Positions 1 to 5,554 are shown, counted from the stretch's first letter. The stretch is DNA of 5,554 nt from a bacterium (GCA_003230795.1 QIGM01000281.1:1-5554), one strand, 5' to 3'. Numbers and translations are program-made. Notes: generated by a model from the letters alone, not told the origin.

Positions 1-171
1 CTTATACTCGGGTCCGCCTCGGCGAATATAAACCATTTTGTTCAAACGACGTTCAAAGAGCAGCTTCGTGATCCGTTCTTTCGAGAGAGTGTGGAGTCTT
101 GTTCACCAGCAGGCTTCGAACAGGCGGAACGAGTGCTAGAGATAATGAACAATCTTTGTAAATCATTATAG
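1..171 (+). CDS. 3' end of an unrecognised gene (partial)
   Basis: Frame 1 is open from the left edge to a TAG stop at 169-171, giving the last 56 residues of a protein whose start lies outside the window. The visible part is soluble-looking and mixed in charge, with a likely terminal helix (FEQAERVLEIMNNLC). It has two cysteines and no membrane segment. I recognise no family and assign no function. The stop sits inside the first unit of the 4 x 11-bp array at 164-207, so the final codons belong to the repeat. The gene converges with the minus-strand cluster. The coding call rests on an uninterrupted 56-codon frame with protein-like composition; chance openness of this length is possible but less likely. 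Confidence 0.5.
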   Translation, partial: LILGSASANINHFVQTTFKEQLRDPFFRESVESCSPAGFEQAERVLEIMNNLCKSL

Positions 172-207
172 GGGCATTATAGGGGCATTATAGGGGCATT
201 ATAGGGG
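164..207. repeat. 4 x 11-bp perfect tandem repeat
   Basis: The unit CATTATAGGGG occurs four times without a mismatch at 164-174, 175-185, 186-196 and 197-207. The first unit contains the TAG stop of the upstream partial gene. Because 11 is not a multiple of three, the four TAGs (169, 180, 191, 202) fall in all three frames. The units abut with no spacers, so this is not a CRISPR array. Perfect identity suggests recent expansion by slippage, which would make it a candidate variable-number locus. A regulatory role is not shown. Confidence 0.95.
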
Positions 208-226
208 ACTGTTGAAAAACAGTCCC
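205..226. repeat. Perfect 9-bp inverted repeat (hairpin)
   Basis: GGGACTGTT (205-213) and AACAGTCCC (218-226) are exact reverse complements around a GAAA loop, a GNRA-type tetraloop on the plus strand. The left arm starts in the last G residues of the tandem array. It lies between convergent genes, where a terminator would be expected, but neither direction has a T-tract after the stem (GCACGG on plus, CTATAATG on minus). A standard intrinsic terminator is therefore not supported. It could be an RNA 3'-end stabiliser, a REP-like element or part of an old insertion. A weaker GCAC/GTGC pairing follows at 227-243. Confidence 0.8.
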
Positions 227-367
227 GCACGGCGAAGCGGTGCCAAAAGCATTCATCCAGAGACAAGGGATAAGCTTTCCATCCAATGGATTCACGCGTG
301 TGAAGAGATTGAGGCAGACTTACTTGAACTTGATAATACTCTTGCCCTCGCGATGAGCTGCTGCTGA
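212..367 (+). CDS. Possible 51-aa small protein or gene remnant
   Basis: Frame 2 is open from 194 to a TGA at 365-367. The first usable start is TTG at 212, preceded by AGGGG (203-207) at a short spacing, giving 51 residues. The second half looks protein-like, with an acidic amphipathic stretch (CEEIEADLLELDNTLALAM). The first third is read through the hairpin and may not be genuine coding sequence. It ends 10 bases before the convergent EVE gene stop. It may be a real small protein, the displaced tail of a gene broken by the array and hairpin, or chance. No family is recognised. Confidence 0.25.
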   Translation: MKNSPARRSGAKSIHPETRDKLSIQWIHACEEIEADLLELDNTLALAMSCC

Positions 368-377
368 GGCGAGTCCG

Positions 378-833
378 CTAGACGCTCGCTAGCTCCAACA
401 CGATTTGAAAGTGTTTTGCATCTACAGGTTGAACACTTAAGCGAGAACCTTTCTTTAGCACTAGCATTTCAGCAAGACGCTTCTCAACTCTAAGGTCAGG
501 GAGGCCAATGAAATTTTTGAACTTCTTGGTAAAGCGAAGCTCTGGGCAAAACCACCGCGGATTCTCTTTCGTTGACTTGGGATCGAAGTACTTACTCGAC
601 CTTATAAACTGTGTGGGGTCAGGGTAGGCTGTCTTTGAAATCTTAGCCAAGCCCGCTAGTCCAGGCGGAGCAGCGTTCGAATGATAGATGAGCACCTCAT
701 CACCAAGAGCCATTTCTTTCATGAAATTTCGAGCTTGATAATTTCGAACGCCGTCCCAGTATGTGATTTTATCCTTTTTTAGGTCGTCGATCGAATAGAC
801 TTCGGGTTCAGTTTTCATCAACCAATAGGCCAT
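378..833 (-). CDS. EVE domain protein (thymocyte nuclear protein 1-like)
   Basis: A complete 151-residue protein, the usual length of stand-alone bacterial EVE proteins, made of one EVE domain. This PUA/YTH-like fold recognises modified nucleotides in DNA or RNA; the ligand here is unknown. Family blocks seen in order are YWLMKTEP with VYSIDDL (3-18), WDGVRNYQARNFM (26-38), LGDEVLIYHSN (43-53), GLAGLAKI (58-65), the KYFDPKS segment (81-87), PRWFCPELRF (92-101) and RLSVQPV (131-137). The WFCPEL segment departs from the more common W-x-x-V-D-V form. No signal peptide or nuclease domain is present, so it is a cytosolic binding module. The ATG at 833 is supported by an AGGGA site 9 bases upstream, and the protein starts on the family block. 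It is the last gene of the minus-strand cluster, 45 bases after the aminotransferase stop, with that gap filled by 23-bp repeats. Its stop (378-380) follows a weak 11-bp near-repeat (CTAGCG at 392 and 381). Confidence 0.93.
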   Translation of the reverse strand: MAYWLMKTEPEVYSIDDLKKDKITYWDGVRNYQARNFMKEMALGDEVLIYHSNAAPPGLAGLAKISKTAYPDPTQFIRSSKYFDPKSTKENPRWFCPELRFTKKFKNFIGLPDLRVEKRLAEMLVLKKGSRLSVQPVDAKHFQIVLELASV

Positions 834-899
834 TAGCTTTCTTCCCTAATTACCATTAGACTTCGTCTCTAATTACCATTAGACTTCGTCTCTAATTAA
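831..899 (-). repeat. 3 x 23-bp tandem repeat at aminotransferase/EVE junction
   Basis: Read on the minus strand there are three abutting 23-bp units: 899-877, 876-854 and 853-831. The first two differ only at the first base. The third matches the second at 19 of 23 positions. Every unit ends in TAATG. Unit 1 ends with the aminotransferase stop (TAA, 881-879) and unit 3 ends with the EVE start ATG (833-831). The stops at 879, 856 and 833 are 23 apart and so close all three frames. Between the genes lie two in-register micro-frames of seven residues (MVIRDEV and MVIREES), each overlapping its neighbour by one base. Confidence 0.9.
843..847 (-). promoter_or_regulatory. Ribosome binding site of the EVE gene inside repeat unit 3
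   Basis: On the minus strand AGGGA (847-843) lies 9 bases before the EVE ATG. The equivalent positions in repeat unit 2 read AGAGA, so one of the four differences between units 2 and 3 improves complementarity to the anti-Shine-Dalgarno sequence. This fits unit 3 being held by selection as the functional translation start. It also supports 833 as the true start. Confidence 0.55.
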
Positions 900-2144
900 C
901 TGTTCAACAGCGTCAAGACCGTGCTTGATTTCATCAATCGGTGGTCCGAAGGAGAACCTGGCGTAGCCGCCAAATCGACTAGCGCGGTCAGGTCTTCGCT
1001 GGCCAGGGTTTATGTCGAAAAACACACCTGGAACAATCACAACTTTTCTCTCGAGCGCCTTTCTAAAAAGCTTCATTCCGCTATTCAGACTCTCTGGAAG
1101 TGAGCTAAGTTCGCCCCAACAGTAGAAGCCTCCTTGCGGAGCGGGTGAAACCTCAACGCCCATGTCGCTCAGTCGAGATAGCATTAGGTCACGCTTCTCT
1201 TGAAAAACGCTTCGAAGAGAGGATGCCTCTTGAGAAGCGATTTCCGGTTTAAGAAGCGGGAGCGCTGCAAGCTGCATGGGGCGAGCACATCCTCCATCAA
1301 TAAAGCTTCCCGCAGAAGCGACGGCGTCGATTACTGACTCAGGTCCTACGGTCCAGGAGACACGAAAACCAGGATATCTCCAATTCTTGGTAAGGCCATC
1401 GAAGACGATAACAGGATCGGTATTAACGTCTTCGATAAATTCAGCAGCAGAGACTGACTCTGCATTCGTGTCGTAGATGTAGTGTGAGTAGAATTCATCA
1501 AAGATGAGTGAGCACTGTAGTTCGCGCGCAGAATCAACCCAGCTTTTTAGCTGCGAGCCTTGAATGAGCTGGCCTGTGGGATTGCAGGGGTTCGAGAGGA
1601 GCGCAGCGGATAAACCGCGACCGAGAATCTCTTGATGTATTTCTTCGGCACTGAGGCGAAATCCGGAACTTGAGTCTGCGAGAATTGGAATCGGGACGAA
1701 GGTAGAAAAGCTATCGAGTAATTCTTCGTATGCGGTGTAGTCAGGGATGAAATGGCCTACGTTTGCTTTTCCTATAGTAGAAACAAGACGTGTGAGTGAT
1801 AGGCGTCCGCCGGAGGCAATCGCGACATTATCGCGAGTGTATTTGCTTGCTTTACCTTGGCGATAACGTTCGTTGTAGAGATTCGCTACGGCATCCCGCA
1901 GTTCTCCAAGGCCTGCCACGGGCGCGTACTCATGATCGTCACTAGTGAAAGTGAGACTATCGATTCTCTCGGGAGAGTCAGGAAGGGGGCCGGTTTCTGG
2001 GGCGCCTTGCCCAAGGTTTGACCACTCAGAGCGCTGTTCGTTAAATCCTAGTTTTGCCGCTTCGGTCATGACGTAGATTACGCCAGTACGTGGAACGGGT
2101 CTGAAGCCCGGAAGCAAAGATTCGCTTGCGAGAGAACGTCGCAT
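879..2144 (-). CDS. Class I/II fold-type I PLP-dependent aminotransferase
   Basis: A complete 421-residue cytosolic enzyme of the aspartate aminotransferase fold, moving an amino group between an amino acid and a 2-oxo acid through pyridoxal phosphate. Motifs in order: the N-terminal NLGQGAPETGPLP segment (43-55); YAPVAGLGELRDAVA (73-87), equivalent to the usual Y-x-x-x-x-G-x-x-x-L-R; SGGR (111-114) at the cofactor phosphate loop; SNPCNPTG (184-191) with the conserved Asn188; DEFY (216-219) with the Asp that pairs with the PLP nitrogen and the Tyr; GLTKNWRYPGFR (250-261) with Schiff-base Lys253 and phosphate-binding Arg261; and YARFSF (394-399) with Arg396, which should bind the substrate carboxylate. 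All catalytic residues are present, so it should be active. The substrate cannot be read from sequence. ATG 2144 is chosen over Met26 because AGGA lies 10 bases upstream and residues 20-30 look like part of the domain. It begins 42 bases after the helicase stop, and its last codons are part of a 23-bp repeat. Confidence 0.93.
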   Translation of the reverse strand: MRRSLASESLLPGFRPVPRTGVIYVMTEAAKLGFNEQRSEWSNLGQGAPETGPLPDSPERIDSLTFTSDDHEYAPVAGLGELRDAVANLYNERYRQGKASKYTRDNVAIASGGRLSLTRLVSTIGKANVGHFIPDYTAYEELLDSFSTFVPIPILADSSSGFRLSAEEIHQEILGRGLSAALLSNPCNPTGQLIQGSQLKSWVDSARELQCSLIFDEFYSHYIYDTNAESVSAAEFIEDVNTDPVIVFDGLTKNWRYPGFRVSWTVGPESVIDAVASAGSFIDGGCARPMQLAALPLLKPEIASQEASSLRSVFQEKRDLMLSRLSDMGVEVSPAPQGGFYCWGELSSLPESLNSGMKLFRKALERKVVIVPGVFFDINPGQRRPDRASRFGGYARFSFGPPIDEIKHGLDAVEQLIRDEV

Positions 2145-2154
2145 TGTAATTTTA

Positions 2155-2158
2155 TCCT
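2155..2158 (-). promoter_or_regulatory. Ribosome binding site of the aminotransferase
   Basis: AGGA on the minus strand, 10 bases before ATG 2144. It favours this start over the internal Met26. No promoter is evident in the 42-base gap, which fits read-through from the helicase gene. Confidence 0.55.
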
Positions 2159-2168
2159 ATGAGTTTTT

Positions 2169-2200
2169 AATTAAGAATCTTGCCAATTAAGAATCTTGCC
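2169..2200 (-). repeat. 2 x 16-bp perfect tandem repeat over the helicase stop
   Basis: On the minus strand GGCAAGATTCTTAATT occurs at 2200-2185 and again at 2184-2169 with no mismatch. The first copy encodes the helicase C-terminal residues (Gln-Asp-Ser) and its TAA stop (2189-2187). The second copy supplies a TAA at 2173-2171 in another frame. The sequence just beyond it forms TTAATTAA, with a third TAA at 2169-2167 in the remaining frame. All three frames are therefore closed within 23 bases. Confidence 0.93.
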
Positions 2201-4097
2201 TGCGACGTGAACCGCGTCTGGAGGAGGAGCCTCGATTGTCGTTGCCTCTGCCGCGTGAGCGTTCGCCGCCACGCCGTGAGTCAGAACGTGATCCCGATCT
2301 TCCTCTCGAGTCTCTTCGTCGTCTATCGCTAAGCTCTGCCGCTTTCTCGATAGTTAGTTCTTGGCCTTTGAGTTGAACTCCTTTGAACTCTTCAAGGAGG
2401 CTGCTGGCGTCTGGCTGAAATAAATCAACGAAGCCGTAGTGTTCGCGAATTGTGAGTTTCCGCAATTGGCCTTCTTCGATATTTGCGTGTGAGGCTGCAA
2501 GATCGAGAAACGACTCTTTTGTTAATCCGTGTGAGGTGCCAAGTCCGATGTAGAGACGAATTTCCTCTTTCGGCGCTTCACGAGTCCGCTGAGGTTTGGA
2601 TTCTCTATCCCCTCCGTTCTCTTCTCTCTCTTCCCTATCACGCGACGGTGTCCTTTCTCGGTCCTTTCTCTTACCACGCTCTTTCTTTGGGCTTTCATCG
2701 TCAGTGCTATCAAGCTCTTCGTCGAGAGCTTTTTCTTCTGTGGCAATAAAATGTTCCACAGCGAATCGAGATAGCTTGGCCACTAGGTCGGCAAGTTCTT
2801 CAGTCGGTGTCTCGATTGCGCCGAGCTCTTGTATTAGTTTCTTGGCGACAAGGATATCGCGCGCAGTGGTGTCAATGCGGCTCAATCGAACAAGTTCGTA
2901 AAGATGAGACACACGAGCATCGGCGACTTCGTCGTCTTCAGGAAGAGGCAGCTTCTTAAAGTCGAAATCGACTACTTTCCTTAGGTAATGAAACGCTCCA
3001 TGATCACGAGGGCCAATTAAACTTACCGCTCTTCCGCTTCTGCCGGCACGACCGGTTCGGCCGGTTCGGTGAATGTAGGTCTCGGTCTGATCGTGAATGT
3101 TGTAGTTAATCACGAGGTCGATCTGTTCGATGTCGATTCCGCGCGCTGCGATATCGGTCGCGACTAAGAACTGTAAGTCCTGAGCTCGAATCTTTTTCAT
3201 GATTCGTTCGCGTTTTGACTGAGTCAGATCGGAATTAATACGTCGTGCATCAAATCCTCTTCGTCGAAGTACGGCCTCGACGAGATTTGTATCGGACTTG
3301 GTGTTGCAGAAGATGATAGCCGATCTGGGGCGCATCGTTTCGATTAAATCGCAAAGCGCATGTGGCTTCGCCATTAGTTCGCCACCCACTTCGCAATAAA
3401 GGTGTTCGATGTCAGGAATATCAGTGTTGAAGTCCCCGATAAGGATCTGGCCGGGTTTGTTGAGAAAGCTTCTTGCAAGCATCTCAACACGTCCCGTGAT
3501 TGTCGCACTAACGAACAATCCCTGACGGCGATCGGGTAAACTTGAAAGAATAGTGCGGATGTCTTCAATGAAACCCATTGAAAGCATTTCATCGGCTTCA
3601 TCGAGAGTGAAGTAGCGACACTTGCTAAGATTCAACGCTCGTTGTCGTATGAGGTCTAAGATTCTGCCCGGTGTTCCGACAACAACTCTCTGGTCTTTTT
3701 TAAGCGCCTTTTTCTGAGCGTTGATGTCAGCGCCGCCAATTAAGCAGGCGGGTTCAATATCACCGCTAATTTGTCGCAATGCGTCTTTTACTTGAACCGC
3801 AAGTTCGCGGGTCGGCGCGATGATTAGGCCAAAGGTTGTATCGGATTTAGGGGATTCTTGATTTAAACGAGAAAGCAGTGGGATACCGAATGCGAGCGTC
3901 TTACCGCTTCCAGTCTGTGCCTGGATGATTAAATCTCCGCCCTCTAGGGCCATTGGAATTGTTTTCGCTTGAACATCAGTTGGTGCGGAAAAACCGAGCG
4001 CCTGGACGGAATCAAGAATGGACTCGTCTTTGATGATTTGCTCAAAAGAAACAGAATTGAGAGCATCGCTCTCTACTTGCTCACTCGTTTCGCTCAT
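2187..4097 (-). CDS. deaD: DEAD-box ATP-dependent RNA helicase, DeaD/CsdA type
   Basis: A complete 636-residue enzyme that unwinds short RNA duplexes using ATP; this family acts in ribosome assembly, mRNA turnover and cold adaptation. RecA domain 1: Q motif (Phe18, Gln43 in GFSAPTDVQ), motif I AQTGSGKT (60-67), PTRELA (95-100), GG (121-122), TPGR (142-145), DEAD (166-169), SAT (197-199). RecA domain 2: IIFCNTK (261-267), ATDIAARGID (313-322), HRTGRTGR (343-350). All catalytic motifs are intact. Residues about 454-510 form a highly charged, presumably disordered linker. Residues 513-587 (IRLYIGLG, KLTIREHYGFVDLF) match the DbpA-type RNA-binding domain. Residues 592-634 are an Arg/Ser/Gly-rich tail, typical of non-specific RNA binding. 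Length is close to E. coli CsdA. ATG 4097 is the only start that keeps the Q motif at a normal distance; no strong Shine-Dalgarno is seen near it (AAGG lies about 18 bases up). It is the first gene of the cluster. DeaD/CsdA fits better than DbpA or RhlE because of length, linker and tail. Confidence 0.95.
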   Translation of the reverse strand: MSETSEQVESDALNSVSFEQIIKDESILDSVQALGFSAPTDVQAKTIPMALEGGDLIIQAQTGSGKTLAFGIPLLSRLNQESPKSDTTFGLIIAPTRELAVQVKDALRQISGDIEPACLIGGADINAQKKALKKDQRVVVGTPGRILDLIRQRALNLSKCRYFTLDEADEMLSMGFIEDIRTILSSLPDRRQGLFVSATITGRVEMLARSFLNKPGQILIGDFNTDIPDIEHLYCEVGGELMAKPHALCDLIETMRPRSAIIFCNTKSDTNLVEAVLRRRGFDARRINSDLTQSKRERIMKKIRAQDLQFLVATDIAARGIDIEQIDLVINYNIHDQTETYIHRTGRTGRAGRSGRAVSLIGPRDHGAFHYLRKVVDFDFKKLPLPEDDEVADARVSHLYELVRLSRIDTTARDILVAKKLIQELGAIETPTEELADLVAKLSRFAVEHFIATEEKALDEELDSTDDESPKKERGKRKDRERTPSRDREEREENGGDRESKPQRTREAPKEEIRLYIGLGTSHGLTKESFLDLAASHANIEEGQLRKLTIREHYGFVDLFQPDASSLLEEFKGVQLKGQELTIEKAAELSDRRRRDSRGRSGSRSDSRRGGERSRGRGNDNRGSSSRRGSRRRQDS

Positions 4098-4193
4098 TTG
4101 CTAAATTTGTTACACCCTTAGCCAAACACATTAGCCAAACACTAGCAGACCAGACACTAGCACTAAATAAATCAATAATCATACTGCTTCAGA
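4098..4193. promoter_or_regulatory. Divergent intergenic region, helicase / WD40 lipoprotein
   Basis: These 96 bases must hold the promoters of both outward-facing genes. The part near the plus-strand gene (4164-4185) is A+T-rich. I could not find a convincing pair of -10 and -35 boxes on either strand. Neither gene has a good Shine-Dalgarno next to its ATG: the plus-strand gene is preceded by GCTTCAGA. Weak or leaderless initiation is possible. The centre is taken up by direct repeats. Confidence 0.5.
4122..4164. repeat. Three imperfect 13-15-bp direct repeats in the divergent region
   Basis: Units begin with CCAAACAC at 4122, CCAAACAC at 4135 and CCAGACAC at 4150. They are followed by ATTAG, TAGCAGA and TAGCACT, giving spacings of 13 and 15 bp. 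A fourth remnant (ACACCCTTAG, 4112-4121) precedes the first. The strongest match is the 12-bp TTAGCCAAACAC at 4118-4129 and 4131-4142. They may be direct-repeat operator sites serving either gene, or decayed tandem duplication like that at the gene ends. Near-helical-turn spacing is only roughly kept. Confidence 0.7.
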
Positions 4194-5554
4194 ATGACCC
4201 GAACCATCGCAGCTTTTCTTCTCCTTGTATATAGCGTCGGCTGCCCGTTGCCGAGTTCGGTGCGCGTTGAAACACCGGAACGCTCGACTGAGCTTTCACT
4301 TGAAGCGACCCCAGATGCGGTATTTGAGACGAGAGAGCTGAGCAATCCACGGAGTGCGGGGAATGCAGCTCTTCAGGCTGATCAAGGCGCCGCGTCTTTG
4401 TCCCGAGGTCTTTTTAAGGTGCACCGCGCCCACGATTCTCAAATTAATGCCCTCGTTCTTGGTCGTGACGGAGCGGTGGCCTTTTCTGGAGCGCAGGACG
4501 GAAGTGTCGTGATGAGCGTCCTGAGGCCTGAAAGAGGTATACTCAGAACCAAGGAAATTCTAAGCGGCTCCAAGCCCATTCTTTCGTTGGCGCTCTCCAG
4601 CGACGAGCGTTTTCTTGCGATCGCACAGTTTTCGCTTGTTTCGGTTTTTGATTTAGAGAAGGGCAAGATCGTAGCTGAGCTAGGTCGAGTGAATGGGAGA
4701 ATCCTTAGTCTGGACTGGGATCCTCGAGGTGAACTCATTGCATTCGGTTTAGCTAATGGCCAAGCGTATGTGTGGAATTTTGCAGGTGATGTCGAAGCTG
4801 CGGGTGAGAACGACCTTCGAGCGATCGAGCGTTACGCATCTGGGAGCTCTCAGGTGGTTGGCGTAAGATTTCATCCGACTGGCCGTTCGCTTTATACCGC
4901 TGAGCGCGCTGGGGGAGTTTTTCTGTGGCGCTTGTTGCGCACAGAGCGAGAGCTTGGGCTGCGCGATGATTCCGCTGTGATTGATAGGGCTGCGGTGGGG
5001 CGCAAGGTTGTGACGATTGCAATGATTCCAGCAGGAGTTCAGGACTTTCGCCTTGATACTGCGCGAGAAGAAATATTGGCCTCAGCTACAAACGGCCTGG
5101 TGTATCGCTGGAAGATTCGAGGTTCTAAGCGACTCGATGATCTTAATTTAGGTGTCTCGACTGCTGGCAGTATACAACCAATATCTATTAGGAGGGTATC
5201 TACCAGGACGGGAAAACAGATAGGCTTCCTTGCTACGGCGGGTAGAGATCAGCGTGTTCAGTTTTGGTGCAAGAAGCCTGCAAAGCAGGTCGCTCCAGCC
5301 GGTACTGCTGGCCGAGGGGTTTTTGTCGTGCCTTCAAGCCCCGTTGCGGAGGTTCCGGAAGACAGTTCTGGTCTTGATTCGGATCTGCTCGCTTTGCTCG
5401 AAGATGCCGAGTCCGAGATTGCGCCCGGAGAGGTGGAACCCGAGCTACCTCAAGGACTCATCGCTCGCTCGGAGGTGTTTCGAAATCCCTTCACTTTGCT
5501 GCGCTTTGACGAAGACGGCTCACTCTTGTGGGCCGCTGAAAAAACGGGTAGATT
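4194..5554 (+). CDS. WD40-repeat (beta-propeller) lipoprotein, 3' end missing
   Basis: The frame is open from ATG 4194 to the right edge, giving 453 residues and no stop. Residues 1-17 look like a lipoprotein signal peptide: Arg3, a hydrophobic core (IAAFLLLVYSV) and Cys17. The residues before Cys17 are SVG, with Ser at -3 rather than the usual Leu or similar. Residues 18-74 are a linker. WD40-like blades follow at about 77-110, 123-163 (ending SVFDLEKGKIVAEL), 165-196 (LSLDWDPRGELIAFG, YVWNF), 215-247 (VGVRFHPTGRSLYTA, VFLWRL), 278-308 (EEILASATNGLVYRWKI) and 330-360 (FLATAGRDQRVQFW). An acidic, proline-containing insert (about 365-425) precedes another blade-like segment (429-453, LLRFDEDGSLLWAAE). 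Such propellers are non-enzymatic protein-binding platforms; this one should face the periplasm or be membrane-anchored. No partner is visible. It is divergent from the helicase gene and has no clear Shine-Dalgarno, so the start rests on the signal peptide. Confidence 0.85.
   Translation, partial: MTRTIAAFLLLVYSVGCPLPSSVRVETPERSTELSLEATPDAVFETRELSNPRSAGNAALQADQGAASLSRGLFKVHRAHDSQINALVLGRDGAVAFSGAQDGSVVMSVLRPERGILRTKEILSGSKPILSLALSSDERFLAIAQFSLVSVFDLEKGKIVAELGRVNGRILSLDWDPRGELIAFGLANGQAYVWNFAGDVEAAGENDLRAIERYASGSSQVVGVRFHPTGRSLYTAERAGGVFLWRLLRTERELGLRDDSAVIDRAAVGRKVVTIAMIPAGVQDFRLDTAREEILASATNGLVYRWKIRGSKRLDDLNLGVSTAGSIQPISIRRVSTRTGKQIGFLATAGRDQRVQFWCKKPAKQVAPAGTAGRGVFVVPSSPVAEVPEDSSGLDSDLLALLEDAESEIAPGEVEPELPQGLIARSEVFRNPFTLLRFDEDGSLLWAAEKTGR

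Noticed and set aside
164..207. CRISPR-like repeat array
   Set aside because: Units are 11 bp and abut directly with no spacers, and there are no cas genes.
205..226. Intrinsic terminator for the convergent genes
   Set aside because: The stem is good, but no T-tract follows it on either strand.
205..226. End of an insertion sequence
   Set aside because: No transposase, no second copy of the inverted repeat elsewhere in the window and no target-site duplication seen.
371..392. 11-bp tandem repeat at the EVE stop (CTAGCG at 392-387 and 381-376)
   Set aside because: Only about 7 of 11 positions agree, so chance is a fair explanation. It does place TAG in two frames like the stronger cases but was not counted with them.
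921..1476. Plus-strand frames at 921-1103 and 1276-1476
   Set aside because: Antisense to a well-supported aminotransferase gene, short and without family features.
2483..2901. Plus-strand reading frames at 2483-2749 and 2596-2901, Ser/Leu-rich
   Set aside because: They lie antisense to the charged linker and RNA-binding domain of the helicase, whose Arg/Glu/Lys codons read as Ser/Leu/Phe on the other strand. There is no start context and no recognisable domain.
4081..4131. Minus-strand upstream reading frame of 16 codons overlapping the helicase start
   Set aside because: ATG at 4131 has no Shine-Dalgarno, and the frame could easily arise by chance.
4439..5022. Minus-strand frames at 4439-4738 and 4753-5022
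   Set aside because: Antisense to the WD40 lipoprotein gene, whose plus-strand frame has a signal peptide and recognisable blades.

Overview
The window holds six coding segments: three confident complete genes on the minus strand, one confident but truncated gene on the plus strand, and two weak calls at the left edge. Lipoprotein-type export, a DeaD/CsdA-type helicase and Shine-Dalgarno-like sites point to a bacterium, probably Gram-negative, with mixed A+T/G+C codon choice. The sequence does not let me place it in a phylum.

Layout, left to right. Bases 1-171 are the 3' end of an unrecognised plus-strand gene whose stop lies in a perfect 4 x 11-bp tandem array. The array runs into a perfect 9-bp hairpin, and a short plus-strand reading frame (212-367) of doubtful status follows. 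Next is a tight minus-strand cluster read right to left: a DEAD-box RNA helicase (4097 to 2187), a fold-type I PLP aminotransferase (2144 to 879) and a small EVE-domain protein (833 to 378). The gaps are 42 and 45 bases, so the three are probably co-transcribed. A 96-base divergent intergenic region (4098-4193) with short direct repeats separates the helicase from a plus-strand gene. That gene encodes a secreted WD40-repeat (beta-propeller) lipoprotein and runs off the right edge.

The genes are ordinary. Helicase and EVE protein both concern nucleic acids (RNA remodelling; recognition of a modified nucleotide), while the aminotransferase is metabolic with no visible link to either. No defence system, mobile element, CRISPR array or RNA gene was found.

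The most notable signal is at the gene ends. At three stop codons (171, 2187, 879) the stop-bearing segment is repeated in tandem with a period that is not a multiple of three (11, 16 and 23 bp). As a result each junction carries stops in all three frames within a few dozen bases. At the aminotransferase/EVE junction the 23-bp units also form a chain of TAATG stop-start overlaps that ends exactly on the EVE start codon. The pattern is directly visible; whether it has a function or is a by-product of replication slippage is open.
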